This document shows, in pieces, positions 33,709 through 41,623 of a stretch of DNA of 64,000 nt (within the stretch, counting starts at the first letter, position 1; every line of letters starts with the position of its first letter). The DNA lies in contig AP024676.1 in NCBI GenBank assembly GCA_025998955.1, positions 434,001-498,000 on the forward strand. Direction: 5' to 3'. Source of the stretch: Candidatus Roseilinea sp. GTDB lineage: Bacteria; Chloroflexota; Anaerolineae; J036; Brachytrichaceae. A program made the position numbers and the translations under genes. The notes beneath the pieces were generated by a model that ran no database searches, was not told where the DNA came from, and worked only from the letters and a program-made list of their open reading frames with translations.

Positions 33709-34497
33709 ATGTCTGAACGAATCGAAGTCCAACTCATCCCTCCCAAGAGCATTCGCCTGCCGATTCGCGGCCCGGCCTTCGAGCGGCCCGATCCGGCGAT
33801 CGTCGAGCAACTCTACGCGGTCAGCTCGGCCACGGCCAGCGCAATGATGCACAAGATGGGCATCCGCCAGACGTTCATCGCCGGACCCTTGCCGCGCACG
33901 CCCGGTCGCAAGATCGTCGGCCCGGCGGTGACGCTGCAATTCATGCCGCAACGCGAGGACATCTACAGCGGCATCAGCCAGGAGCAGGGCGAACGTGCCA
34001 GCGCGCTGTGGAGCGTGTTCGACAGCGTGCAGCCCGGCGATGTGTTGTGCATCCAGGCCTGGGGCGACATGTATACCGGCTGCGTGGGCGAGATGCTCTC
34101 CACCTACTTCAAGGGCCGCGGCGGGATCGGCATGGTAGTGGACGGCTGCGTGCGCGACTGGCCCAAGATCCAGCAGATCGGCATCGCGATGTGGACGAAG
34201 GGTTTTACGCCCAACTACGCTTCGCAGGCCACGCTGATGCCGTACGCCTACGACGTGCCGATCGCCATGGATCGCGTGCTGGTGTTGCCGGGCGACATCA
34301 TCATCGCCGACGACGACGGCGCGGTGTGCGTGCCGCAGCAAATGGCCTCCGTGATCCTGGAGCACACGCTGCACCACGAGGAATGGGAAGTCTTCAGCCG
34401 GATGAAGCTGGCCGAGGGCGGCTCGATTTGGAAGTACTACCCGCTGAGCGAAGAGGGCTGGAAGGAGTACGAGGCCTGGAAGGCCGCCGGCAGGTAA
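33709..34497 (+). CDS. RraA-family protein, likely 4-hydroxy-4-methyl-2-oxoglutarate aldolase-like
   Basis: A 262-residue RraA/HMG-aldolase fold protein. Characteristic parts are VSSATASAMMHKMGIR, IVGPAVTLQF, PGDVLCIQAWGD, GGIGMVVDGCVRDWPKIQQI with the catalytic Asp/Arg pair (DGCVRD), and LPGDIIIADDDGAVCVPQ. Family members are metal-dependent aldolases or decarboxylases of 2-keto acids, although some inhibit RNase E. In this operon, after a dehydratase that would yield a 2-keto-3-deoxy acid, an aldolase or decarboxylase role is favoured. The gene starts 20 bp after the upstream gene and its C-terminal region (HHEEWEVFSRMKLAEGG) is longer than in classical RraA. Confidence 0.85.
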   Translation: MSERIEVQLIPPKSIRLPIRGPAFERPDPAIVEQLYAVSSATASAMMHKMGIRQTFIAGPLPRTPGRKIVGPAVTLQFMPQREDIYSGISQEQGERASALWSVFDSVQPGDVLCIQAWGDMYTGCVGEMLSTYFKGRGGIGMVVDGCVRDWPKIQQIGIAMWTKGFTPNYASQATLMPYAYDVPIAMDRVLVLPGDIIIADDDGAVCVPQQMASVILEHTLHHEEWEVFSRMKLAEGGSIWKYYPLSEEGWKEYEAWKAAGR

Positions 34498-34504
34498 ACG
34501 TAGG

Positions 34505-34523
34505 CGCAGGCTTTACGCCTGCG
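34505..34523. repeat. Short hairpin repeat between rraA-like gene and ftsY
   Basis: CGCAGGC and GCCTGCG arms flank TTTAC, forming a 7-bp stem that could end both convergent genes. It is similar in style to the stems at 14983-15080. Confidence 0.5.
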
Positions 34524-34578
34524 GCACCGCAGCACGAGAGGTAGCCGTAAGCCGAGCTTGACGAAGCCTGCGGCAGCA

Positions 34579-35499
34579 CTAGCCTTGCCCATCTTCGAAC
34601 AGGCTGTCCACGAACGCCTTGGCGTCGAACTCCTGGATGTCGTCAATCTTCTCGCCGGTGCCGATGTAGCGGATGGGGATGCCGAGTTCGCCGGCGATGG
34701 CGAAGGCCACGCCGCCCTTGGGCGTGCCGTCGAGTTTGGTGAGGATGACGCCGGTGACGCCCACCGACGCAGTGAAGCCCTTGGCCTGGTTGATGGCGTT
34801 CTGGCCGTTCGCGGCGTCAATCACCAGCAGCGTTTGATGTGGCGCTTCGTGCACCGAGCGCTGCAGCACGTTGCGCACCTTCTCCAGCTCCTTCATCAGG
34901 TTGTGCTTGGTGTGCAGCCGGCCGGCAGTGTCTACGATCAACAGGTCGCATTTGCGGGCGAAGGCGGCCTGGATGGCGTCGAAGGCGACGGCGCCGGGGT
35001 CGCTGTTGGGCAGACCGGCGATCACCGGGATGCCGGCGCGCTCGCCCCAGATTTGCAACTGGTCAATCGCCGCGGCGCGAAAGGTATCGCACGCCGCCAG
35101 CAGCACCCTGCGCCCCTTGGACTGGTACAGCTTGCCGAGCTTGGCGATGCTGGTGGTCTTGCCGCTGCCGTTCACGCCGACGACCAGGATCACTTCGAGC
35201 AGGCGCGTCTTGTCGTAAACGTAGGGGGCCGGTGCGCCGCCGGGCAGCAGGAGCTTGCGCAGTTCGTCCTTGAGCGCGTCGCGCAGTTTGTCGGCGCGGA
35301 CGATGCCTTCGTCGTTGGCGCGCGTCTTCAGCGCGGTCAGCAGTTTGTCGGTGGTCGCCGCGCCCACGTCGGCCTGTAGCAGCAGCGCTTCCAGCTCGTC
35401 CCATGTCTCATCGGTGATGTCGGCCTGGCCCAACAGCGTCTGAACCTTGCCGAAGATGCTGTTACGTGTGCGAGCCAGCGTGTCGCGCAATGATGGCAT
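34579..35499 (-). CDS. ftsY: Signal recognition particle receptor FtsY
   Basis: A 306-residue SRP receptor GTPase (NG domain) that docks SRP-ribosome complexes at the membrane. The N-domain (about 1-90) is followed by the G-domain with P-loop GVNGSGKTT (108-116), DTAGR (190-194) and TKLDG (254-258), plus [14 protein letters not shown]. The acidic A domain seen in E. coli is absent, as in many Gram-positive and Chloroflexota proteins. It is convergent with the sugar-acid operon and separated from it by a short hairpin. Confidence 0.95.
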   Translation of the reverse strand: MPSLRDTLARTRNSIFGKVQTLLGQADITDETWDELEALLLQADVGAATTDKLLTALKTRANDEGIVRADKLRDALKDELRKLLLPGGAPAPYVYDKTRLLEVILVVGVNGSGKTTSIAKLGKLYQSKGRRVLLAACDTFRAAAIDQLQIWGERAGIPVIAGLPNSDPGAVAFDAIQAAFARKCDLLIVDTAGRLHTKHNLMKELEKVRNVLQRSVHEAPHQTLLVIDAANGQNAINQAKGFTASVGVTGVILTKLDGTPKGGVAFAIAGELGIPIRYIGTGEKIDDIQEFDAKAFVDSLFEDGQG

Positions 35500-35541
35500 A
35501 GCGCGACTAGGTTACCACAGAGGACGGTGAGATTCGAGGCG

Positions 35542-36553
35542 TCAGGTGTCGAGGGGACTGCGGACGGCCTTTGGGCCTTTGTTCAACACGTGGGTGTAGA
35601 TCATGGTCGTGCTGACATCGCGGTGGCCGAGCAGCTCCTGGACGGTGCGGATGTCGTAGCCGGCTTCGAGTAGAATGGGTGGCAAACGAATGGCGAAAGG
35701 TGTGGGGGCTGACACGTTTGGGGATGCCGGCGCGCCGCGCAGCCGCTGCTACTACCTTCTGCAGGCCGCTCTCGTGGGCATGATGGCGGTAGAGCCGGTC
35801 TGACCGCGGATCCTGCGGGTCTGTGGAGAGGCTTCGCGATGGGAAGACGTATTGCCAGATCCACTCGCGGTTGGCGTTTGGGTATTTGCGCGCCAGGGCA
35901 TATGGCAGATCAACGTAGCCGTGCCCTTTGGCCAGGTCTTGGTCGTGCAGGTGTTTGACGCGCGCCAAATGTTCCTGAAGCGGCGCGACCAGGCTGGTCG
36001 GCAGCATCGTCACGCGGTCTTTTTCGCCTTTGCCATCGCGCACGATGATCTGGCTTTGCACGAAGTCAATATCCTTGACACGCAGATGCAGGCATTCCAT
36101 CAGGCGCAGCCCGCTGCCGTAGAGCAGGCGCGCCATGAGTTGGTATTCGTTTGGGATGAGCCGTATAATTTTGCCGACCTCCTCTTTGGTCAGCACAGTA
36201 GGCAGGTGAGCGGGTTTCTGGGCGCGCGCTATGTTGAGCGAATCGAAGAGGGCTGGGTCATCGCGGTGGAGGACGTTGCGATACAGAAACAGCAGCGCCG
36301 CGAGTGCCTGATTTTGCGTCGAGGCAGCGACACGCTCGCGGGTTGCCAGGTGAGTCAGAAAGGCTTCGATCTCAGGCCGGCCCATGTCGTTCGGATGGCG
36401 TTTGTCGTGGAAGAGGATAAAGCGTTTGATCCAGAGGACGTAACTCTCCTCGGTGCGATAGGAGTAGTGCTTGAGGCGAATGGCGTCGCGTACCTGGTCG
36501 AGCAGCTTTTTGGGACGAGCCGGATTGGAAGGTGAAGGTATTGAAGCGGCCAT
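35542..36553 (-). pseudogene. intI: Integron integrase (IntI-type tyrosine recombinase), frameshifted
   Basis: An IntI family recombinase. The core-binding domain ([30 protein letters not shown]) and catalytic domain (YGSGLRLME with the first Arg; [10 protein letters not shown] with HxxR) are in one frame. The integron-specific insert is present as [22 protein letters not shown]. After FATH the frame is lost because of one extra base at about 35674-35675. In the next frame the protein continues as [20 protein letters not shown] and [11 protein letters not shown], which contains the catalytic Tyr, and ends at 35542. Thus a single insertion removes the Tyr nucleophile. The ATG at 36553 has a TATAAT box 6 nt upstream. 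Sequencing or assembly error should be excluded. Confidence 0.9.
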
Positions 36554-36559
36554 ATGCGG

Positions 36560-36586
36560 ATTATACAGAAGTAAAGGCCGATTCAA
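36560..36586 (-). promoter_or_regulatory. Promoter of intI
   Basis: On the minus strand a TATAAT (36560-36565) stands 6 nt before the intI ATG, and TTGAAT (36581-36586) is 15 bp upstream of it. There is no Shine-Dalgarno; the transcript would be leaderless. Confidence 0.45.
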
Positions 36587-36600
36587 GTCTGTGTAATCTA

Positions 36601-36622
36601 GGCCTAATAAGCAGATTAGGCC
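36601..36622. repeat. 8-bp inverted repeat upstream of intI
   Basis: GGCCTAAT and ATTAGGCC flank a 6-nt spacer. It lies upstream of the intI promoter and could be an accessory site of attI or a regulator site. Confidence 0.4.
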
Positions 36623-36670
36623 GACTCCAGTCAGCCTAAATCGTCAGGTGATTTGGTCTGTCTAATACTT

Positions 36671-36677
36671 GTTGGGC
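36671..36677 (+). other. Candidate attI core site
   Basis: GTTGGGC fits the GTTRRRY core of integron recombination sites and lies 118 bp upstream of the intI start codon in the expected orientation, pointing away from intI. The core alone is short and may occur by chance; position and the attC further on make it more credible. Confidence 0.4.
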
Positions 36678-37088
36678 CGGCTCGTCCGTAAACAGGCCCT
36701 GAGTTTTTGAAGGCTGCTCGTAGTGTCGCGGCCCGGCCACAGCGCGATGGCTGCGCACGGCGAAGGCGGTCGGCGGCATAGGCATCGAAGAGACAGAGCA
36801 GCACGCTCAAAGCCGCAATGGCCGGCCAGGCGGCGCGGGGTCGGTGGGGCATGGCAATTGCGAAGGGCTGCGGCCTGGGTGGGCAGCGGCCATTTGGCGG
36901 ACAGTGGCGGGCGATGACGAGCGCAGTCGGGGTGCAGCGAAGTGATGCGCAGCGTTGAGCGTGGCCGGTGGGGCAAGGGCGCTACGCAGCCGCAGCGTGT
37001 CGGTGCGGACAAGTCTTCGCAGGGCCAGGCTCGCTCCGGTGGCACAGGCCGTGTGGCGCGGTGGCGAGTCGGGGCAGGTCAGCGCCCT

Positions 37089-37144
37089 GCCCAACACTGC
37101 ATCCAGCCGACACGCTCCGCGTGCGGCTGATGCTCTCATTGGGT
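37089..37144 (+). other. attC-like imperfect hairpin (integron cassette site)
   Basis: The 56-bp site starts with GCCCAAC, matching the RYYYAAC core, and ends with ATTGGGT, one base off the GTTRRRY core. Inside, the stems GCATC, AGCCG and CACGC (37099-37115) pair with GCGTG, CGGCT and GATGC (37119-37133) around a TCC loop. Two unpaired bases, C104 and A110 of this block (37104 and 37110), protrude on one side, as the extrahelical bases of attC do. Orientation agrees with a cassette inserted after intI. Confidence 0.6.
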
Positions 37145-37399
37145 AACCACGCCCTTCACTCCTTTCCACTTCGGCTCCGGCGTCGCGCTGCATGCGCTGG
37201 CGCCCCCTCGTCGTTGCCATCACCACGTTCGCTTTCGCAGCGACGCGCCGATCCGCTCACATCTTGCGATGGCACGATCCTGCGCTCAGCCTCCCGCCTT
37301 TAGTAAAGCTTTTATACGCCTGCGTTAGGATAGCAGTGCGTGTGCAAGTTCAGCCGCCGCGCTCGCAGCGGCGCTTCGCACCGTTGAGGAGGAGCCGCA

Positions 37400-38227
37400 A
37401 TGCGCGTTCAAGTTGACGACAGGCGCGCCTGGCAGTTCTTCGCCGTCGCGTTTGCGTTCTCCTGGGCCTTTTGGATTCCCAACGCGCTGGCAGCCAACGG
37501 CGTTGCGCTGCCGGAGGATGTGGCCAACTTCCTGGCCGGCCCGCTCAACCCCGCTGCCTTCGGGCCGACCTTCGCCGCGCTCTTGTTGAGCTTACTCTAC
37601 CAGGGCGCCCACGGGGTCGTCCAACTTTTGAGGCGGGGCGTGGACTTCCGATTTGGGAAGGTCTGGCTGGCGGCGATCCTGCTCCTCCCGCTGGTCATCT
37701 TCGGCGGATCGGTCTTCGCCGCGATCCTGGCCGGCGTGCGGCCGTTCGACCCTTTGGTAATCACTAACCCGGCCTTCGCCCTGATCGCCTTCTTTGTCAT
37801 CTTGTTCACGGCCGGGCCGCTCCAGGAGGAGTTCGGCTGGCGGGGCTATGCGCTGCCGCGCTTGCAATCGCGCTTTGGCGCGCTCACCTCCAGCTTAATC
37901 GTGGGCTTCTTCTGGTGGCTGTGGCACCTTCCGGCGGTCTTCATCCCTGGCCGATTCATGGCCGATAGCCTGCCGATCTTCCTGGCCTTGGCGGTGGTCA
38001 TCATGCTGACCTCCGTCCTCTTCACCTGGGTCTACAACAACACCAACGGTAGCGTGCTGGCCGTGCTGCTGATGCACGCTGCCATGAACTGGTCCATCTG
38101 GATCGCCATGCCCAGCACGCGGATGGACCTGCCGACGGCTGCCTTCATGGTCGGCTTCTTGGCTGTTGCAGTCCTCATCGTCGTCAGGGGGTGGGGCGCG
38201 GTGCATTTGCGGCGTTCGCCGACCTAA
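37400..38227 (+). CDS. CPBP-family intramembrane metalloprotease, first of a tandem pair
   Basis: A 275-residue membrane protein with about seven or eight helices of the CAAX protease/bacteriocin-processing (CPBP, Abi) family. The catalytic motifs are GPLQEEFGWRGYALPRL (EExxxR), FFWWLWHLPAVF (FxxxH) and the later NTNGSVLAVLLMHAAMNW (HxxxN). A GGAGGAG site precedes the ATG. Members cleave prenylated or peptide substrates in the membrane, or provide self-immunity against bacteriocins. It is followed after 16 bp by a second, related gene, so the two arose by duplication. It lies directly beyond the attC-like site of the integron remnant. Confidence 0.88.
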   Translation: MRVQVDDRRAWQFFAVAFAFSWAFWIPNALAANGVALPEDVANFLAGPLNPAAFGPTFAALLLSLLYQGAHGVVQLLRRGVDFRFGKVWLAAILLLPLVIFGGSVFAAILAGVRPFDPLVITNPAFALIAFFVILFTAGPLQEEFGWRGYALPRLQSRFGALTSSLIVGFFWWLWHLPAVFIPGRFMADSLPIFLALAVVIMLTSVLFTWVYNNTNGSVLAVLLMHAAMNWSIWIAMPSTRMDLPTAAFMVGFLAVAVLIVVRGWGAVHLRRSPT

Positions 38228-38243
38228 GTTGGGAAAGAAGCGT

Positions 38244-39038
38244 ATGAGTGAGCGCACGGTCGTTCGGTTCTACGTCCTGGCCTTCGGCATCGCGTGGCTT
38301 GGCTGGATTCCGGCGGCGCTCGGATCGCGCAGCATCGCTCCGTTCGACGCGCCCCACTTTCAATTTCTTCTCATCCTCCCCGCGATTGCGCCGGCGCTGG
38401 CCGCGGTCATCGTGATGCGGGCCACCTACGGCGTGGTGGCGAGCAACGAGCTGTTCAAGGCGCTCGTCCGCTGGCAGGTTAGCCCGGCGTGGTATCTCGT
38501 CGCCGTGCTTGGCCCGCTCGTCCTCCTGGTCGCCGGGCGTACCGTTACGGACGTGCTCCGGCTCACCGATGTCCCGCCGGCGCCACAGGGCGAGCCGATA
38601 GCCCTTGCGATTGTGGCCTTGATTACCTCGTTACTGGCCAATCCATGGGAGGAAGTGGGCTGGCGCGGTTTCGCCTTGCCTCATCTACAGGAGCGGCACA
38701 CGGCGCTGATCGCTACACTGATCGTCGGGGGATTGTGGGGGGTGTGGCACACGCCGGTGTTCTTTTGGATTGGCAACCCGATGTCCACGTATCCCTTCTT
38801 GCCCTGGTTCGCCGGCACGGTCGCGGTGGCTTTCATCTACACTTGGCTTTACAACAGCACTGCGGGAAGCTTGTTGCCGGTGACGCTGTTTCACGTCACC
38901 CTGAACACCCTCGGCGTCGTGGTCAACGGTGTGTCTGTTGCTGCGTTGGCGATCGTGTACGCGCTCGTCGCCATCATCCTGATTTTAGTCTTCGGGGGCG
39001 TGAGCTTGTCACAGAGGGAACGGGTGCGCATGGGGTAA
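38244..39038 (+). CDS. CPBP-family intramembrane metalloprotease, second of a tandem pair
   Basis: A 264-residue paralogue of the preceding protein: the motifs are NPWEEVGWRGFALPHL, GGLWGVWHTPVFFW and STAGSLLPVTLFHVTLN. The ATG at 38244 (MSERTVVRF) is chosen because the longer frame to 38166 overlaps the upstream gene and is not family-like. The C-terminus SLSQRERVRMG after the last helix looks like read-through of a short repeat rather than a conserved tail. Substrate unknown. Confidence 0.85.
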   Translation: MSERTVVRFYVLAFGIAWLGWIPAALGSRSIAPFDAPHFQFLLILPAIAPALAAVIVMRATYGVVASNELFKALVRWQVSPAWYLVAVLGPLVLLVAGRTVTDVLRLTDVPPAPQGEPIALAIVALITSLLANPWEEVGWRGFALPHLQERHTALIATLIVGGLWGVWHTPVFFWIGNPMSTYPFLPWFAGTVAVAFIYTWLYNSTAGSLLPVTLFHVTLNTLGVVVNGVSVAALAIVYALVAIILILVFGGVSLSQRERVRMG

Positions 39039-39061
39039 TAAGTGCGCCGTTGGCTGCGCGC

Positions 39062-41488
39062 CTACTCATAGGCCAACACCTCGCGCACGGTGAGCCGCGA
39101 GGCGCGCCAGGCCGGCAGAAAGCTCGACGCTGCCGCCACGACCAGCACCGCGGCGAACCAGACCCCCACGCCCTCCAGCGAGTAGGCGAAGTCCAGCGTC
39201 CGGCGCAGGAACGCTTCGCCCACCGCGTCGCACAGCAGCTTGCTGATCGGCAGCGCCAGCACACTGCCGATTGCCCAGCTCAGCGCGCCGATGAACATCC
39301 CTTCGCCGATGATGATGCGTCGAATCGCGTCATCGCTCGCGCCGATCGCGCGCATCACGCCGATCTCGCGCGTGCGCTCCAGCACGTTGATGCTCATCGT
39401 GCCGGCCAGGCCCAGCCCGCCCACGGCGGCCAGCAGCGCGGCCATGATCAGCAGAAAGACGATGAGGATGTTGAACTGGAAGGTGATCTGCTCGCGTCGC
39501 TCGCTCAGCGTCTCGGTCGTGTCCACCGGCATGTTGACGGCGCGGAAGTGCGCTTCGATGGCTTTGGCAACCTCGGATTGGAAGTCGGCCTCGTGTTGGG
39601 CGGTAACCACGACCACGGTGCGCACCTGCCGTCCGGCGGTGAGCGCATTGCGATACCCCGATAGGTTCATATATAGCACGCGCGGGTTGCGGATCTGGCC
39701 GGTGAGCGTGCTTTGCGTCACACCGACCACTTGCACCGGCACACGGCGCGCGCCGAACTTGAGCGTGATCGTGTCGCCGATGCGGATGTCCGGCTCGTCG
39801 GCCAGCACGTCGGCGTTGATCACGACCGCGTTGGTGTCGTCGGGCAACAGCCAGCGCCCTCGGATCATCACCGGCTGCAACAGCCGGCTGTCGGCGGGCG
39901 GCGCGATCACGCTGATGCTGCGGCTCTCGCTGCCGTCTTCGCGCACACGGCGCGCGCTGTTGGTGCTCCACGCTTCGGCATACACGACGCCGGACACCCG
40001 GCGCATCTGGCTCAATACCTTGTCTTCGCCGTGAAAGTTGCGCAGGTTGACCTCGATGTCGTATTGCCAATAGCGCAGTGAGGTGGCCAGCGTGCGGTTG
40101 AGCGAGTCGCGCACGGTAAACACCGAGACGAAGATGGCGCTGGCCAGGGTGAGCGTGCCCAGCGTGAGCGTCAGCCGGCCTTTGCGTCGGAACGTGTTGC
40201 GGATCGAGAGCAGGAACGGCCGCGACACCCAGCGCTCGATGAAGACGAAGCCGGTCAGCCGTTGCTTGAGCGCATCTATGCGCGGGTTGTGGTGGCCGGG
40301 CGTATCGTCGCTGATGCCGGTCGAGGTGATCGCCTCGCGCACGGTGATCCGCGCACCGGTGAAGATGGGTGCCAGCGAAGCCAGCAACGGCAACACCAGG
40401 CCGACGGCAATTTGAATCAGCACCACGTCCGGCGGCGGAACGACGGTCAGCACGTCGAAGTTGAGCAGGCCGGCCACGAAGCTCACCAGCCCGATCGCGC
40501 CCAATGCGCCGAGCGGCACGGCGACGACGAGGGAGATCAGCCCGAACGACGCCACGGTGGTGAGATACATGCCGGTGAGCTGGGGCGTGCGCGCGCCGAT
40601 GGACTTCATGATGCCGATCTGCTTGATCTGCTGGGCCAGGATGGCCGTGGTGGTATTGATGACCAGGAAAGCGCTGAGGAAGAGCGACAGCGCGCCGAGC
40701 GCCACCAAGATGAGCAACATGGACTGGATTTGGTCATCGGCATAGTGGCGTCCGGGTGTTTGCGGGATGTTCGCGCCGAAGAAGGTGCGCCCGCTGTCTT
40801 CCACGCGCGCCTTGATCGCATCGGCCACGCGCTGGATGTGCGCGCGGTCGGTGGGGTTCTCGGCTACGCGCACGCGCATCTGCGTGTAGGCGCGCGGGAA
40901 GCCCAGCCATTCCAGCGTGTCGGGGGTAATGTAGGCGCTGCCGAAGTTGGCGAACGTTACCGGCGGCGCGTTCACGTCGAACACGCTGCCGGCGATGCGA
41001 ATCTCGCGCGTCTTGCCGTCCGGCAGCTCCACGGTTACCGTGTCGCCGATCTGTTTGTTGAACAGGCGCAGCGCGGTGCGCTCCAGCAGCATCTCGCGAC
41101 GCGGCGGCGTGCGCGGGCCTTGCTCGTGCCGAAAGTGATCCAGCCGGATGTCGTCGAAGTCCCAGTGGGTGTAGAGGATCAGATTGCTGCGCGATTCACC
41201 CAGTCGCACGCGCAACACGTAGACGGCCCGGCCTTGCGCATCGGCCACCTCCGGCATGCGCGCGATCGAGCGCACGAACTGCTCGTCCAGGTTCGACGCC
41301 GAGATGCTCATGCTGGCTTCGTTCGTGGCGGCGTATTGCGTCTGCAGGTCGCGGGCCAGGATCGTCCGCGCGCCGACCACCGCGCCGACCGCGAACACAC
41401 CGACGGCGATGGACAAGACGACGAGCAGCGTGCGCGTTTTGTTCAGCCATAGATCGCGCATCACCTTGCGCCAGCGAGGGGCGAACAT
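39062..41488 (-). CDS. ABC transporter permease, FtsX/MacB type, with two FtsX domains
   Basis: An 808-residue protein with an N-terminal helix (LLVVLSIAVGVFAVGAVVGA), a large extracytoplasmic MacB-PCD-like domain, a first FtsX block of three helices (ILVALGALSLFLSAFLVINTTT to IAVGLVLPLLASLAPIF), a second extracytoplasmic domain and a last FtsX block (FLLIMAALLAAVGGLGLAGTM with the motif RTREIGVMRAIGASD). This is the architecture of lipoprotein- or peptide-handling ABC permeases. No ATPase gene adjoins it; the partner must be encoded elsewhere. The C-terminal RASRLTVREVLAYE is conserved in the family. It is convergent with the CPBP genes. Confidence 0.9.
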   Translation of the reverse strand: MFAPRWRKVMRDLWLNKTRTLLVVLSIAVGVFAVGAVVGARTILARDLQTQYAATNEASMSISASNLDEQFVRSIARMPEVADAQGRAVYVLRVRLGESRSNLILYTHWDFDDIRLDHFRHEQGPRTPPRREMLLERTALRLFNKQIGDTVTVELPDGKTREIRIAGSVFDVNAPPVTFANFGSAYITPDTLEWLGFPRAYTQMRVRVAENPTDRAHIQRVADAIKARVEDSGRTFFGANIPQTPGRHYADDQIQSMLLILVALGALSLFLSAFLVINTTTAILAQQIKQIGIMKSIGARTPQLTGMYLTTVASFGLISLVVAVPLGALGAIGLVSFVAGLLNFDVLTVVPPPDVVLIQIAVGLVLPLLASLAPIFTGARITVREAITSTGISDDTPGHHNPRIDALKQRLTGFVFIERWVSRPFLLSIRNTFRRKGRLTLTLGTLTLASAIFVSVFTVRDSLNRTLATSLRYWQYDIEVNLRNFHGEDKVLSQMRRVSGVVYAEAWSTNSARRVREDGSESRSISVIAPPADSRLLQPVMIRGRWLLPDDTNAVVINADVLADEPDIRIGDTITLKFGARRVPVQVVGVTQSTLTGQIRNPRVLYMNLSGYRNALTAGRQVRTVVVVTAQHEADFQSEVAKAIEAHFRAVNMPVDTTETLSERREQITFQFNILIVFLLIMAALLAAVGGLGLAGTMSINVLERTREIGVMRAIGASDDAIRRIIIGEGMFIGALSWAIGSVLALPISKLLCDAVGEAFLRRTLDFAYSLEGVGVWFAAVLVVAAASSFLPAWRASRLTVREVLAYE

Positions 41489-41623
41489 TGGCGCGGATTA
41501 TCCCAGCGTTGCTGAATGAAGGATAAACGCAGGCTGCGCGACGGTTCACCCGTGACATGAGTCGCCGGGTGGTTGTCAAGCATGCCGCGTTCGGGTTGAC
41601 TATGCTGTGCTTGCGAAGTAGCG

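Larger units (their letters stand above)
36554..37399. other. Non-coding region next to intI: possible attI, cassette remnant and attC
   Basis: No convincing gene is found in these 846 bases. They contain the intI promoter, a GGCCTAAT/ATTAGGCC inverted repeat (36601-36622), a GTTGGGC core site and an attC-like structure (listed separately). At the right end lie the GGAGGAG site and ATG of a CPBP protease. The middle is GC-rich without a coding frame I can support. Confidence 0.6.

Noticed and set aside
36806-36959. Possible second attC of about 150 bp (GCTCAAA ... GTTGAGC)
   Set aside because: The outer 12 bases pair at 10 positions, but no inner stems follow and the left core has a mismatch; chance in GC-rich DNA is likely.
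36662-37045. Minus-strand frame of 127 codons in the integron region
   Set aside because: Pro/Arg/Cys/His-rich translation without hydrophobic core pattern, typical of non-coding GC-rich DNA.
39001-39038. C-terminal SLSQRERVRMG of the second CPBP protein as a functional tail
   Set aside because: It lies after the last helix and looks like read-through of a short repeat; no similar tail elsewhere in the window.
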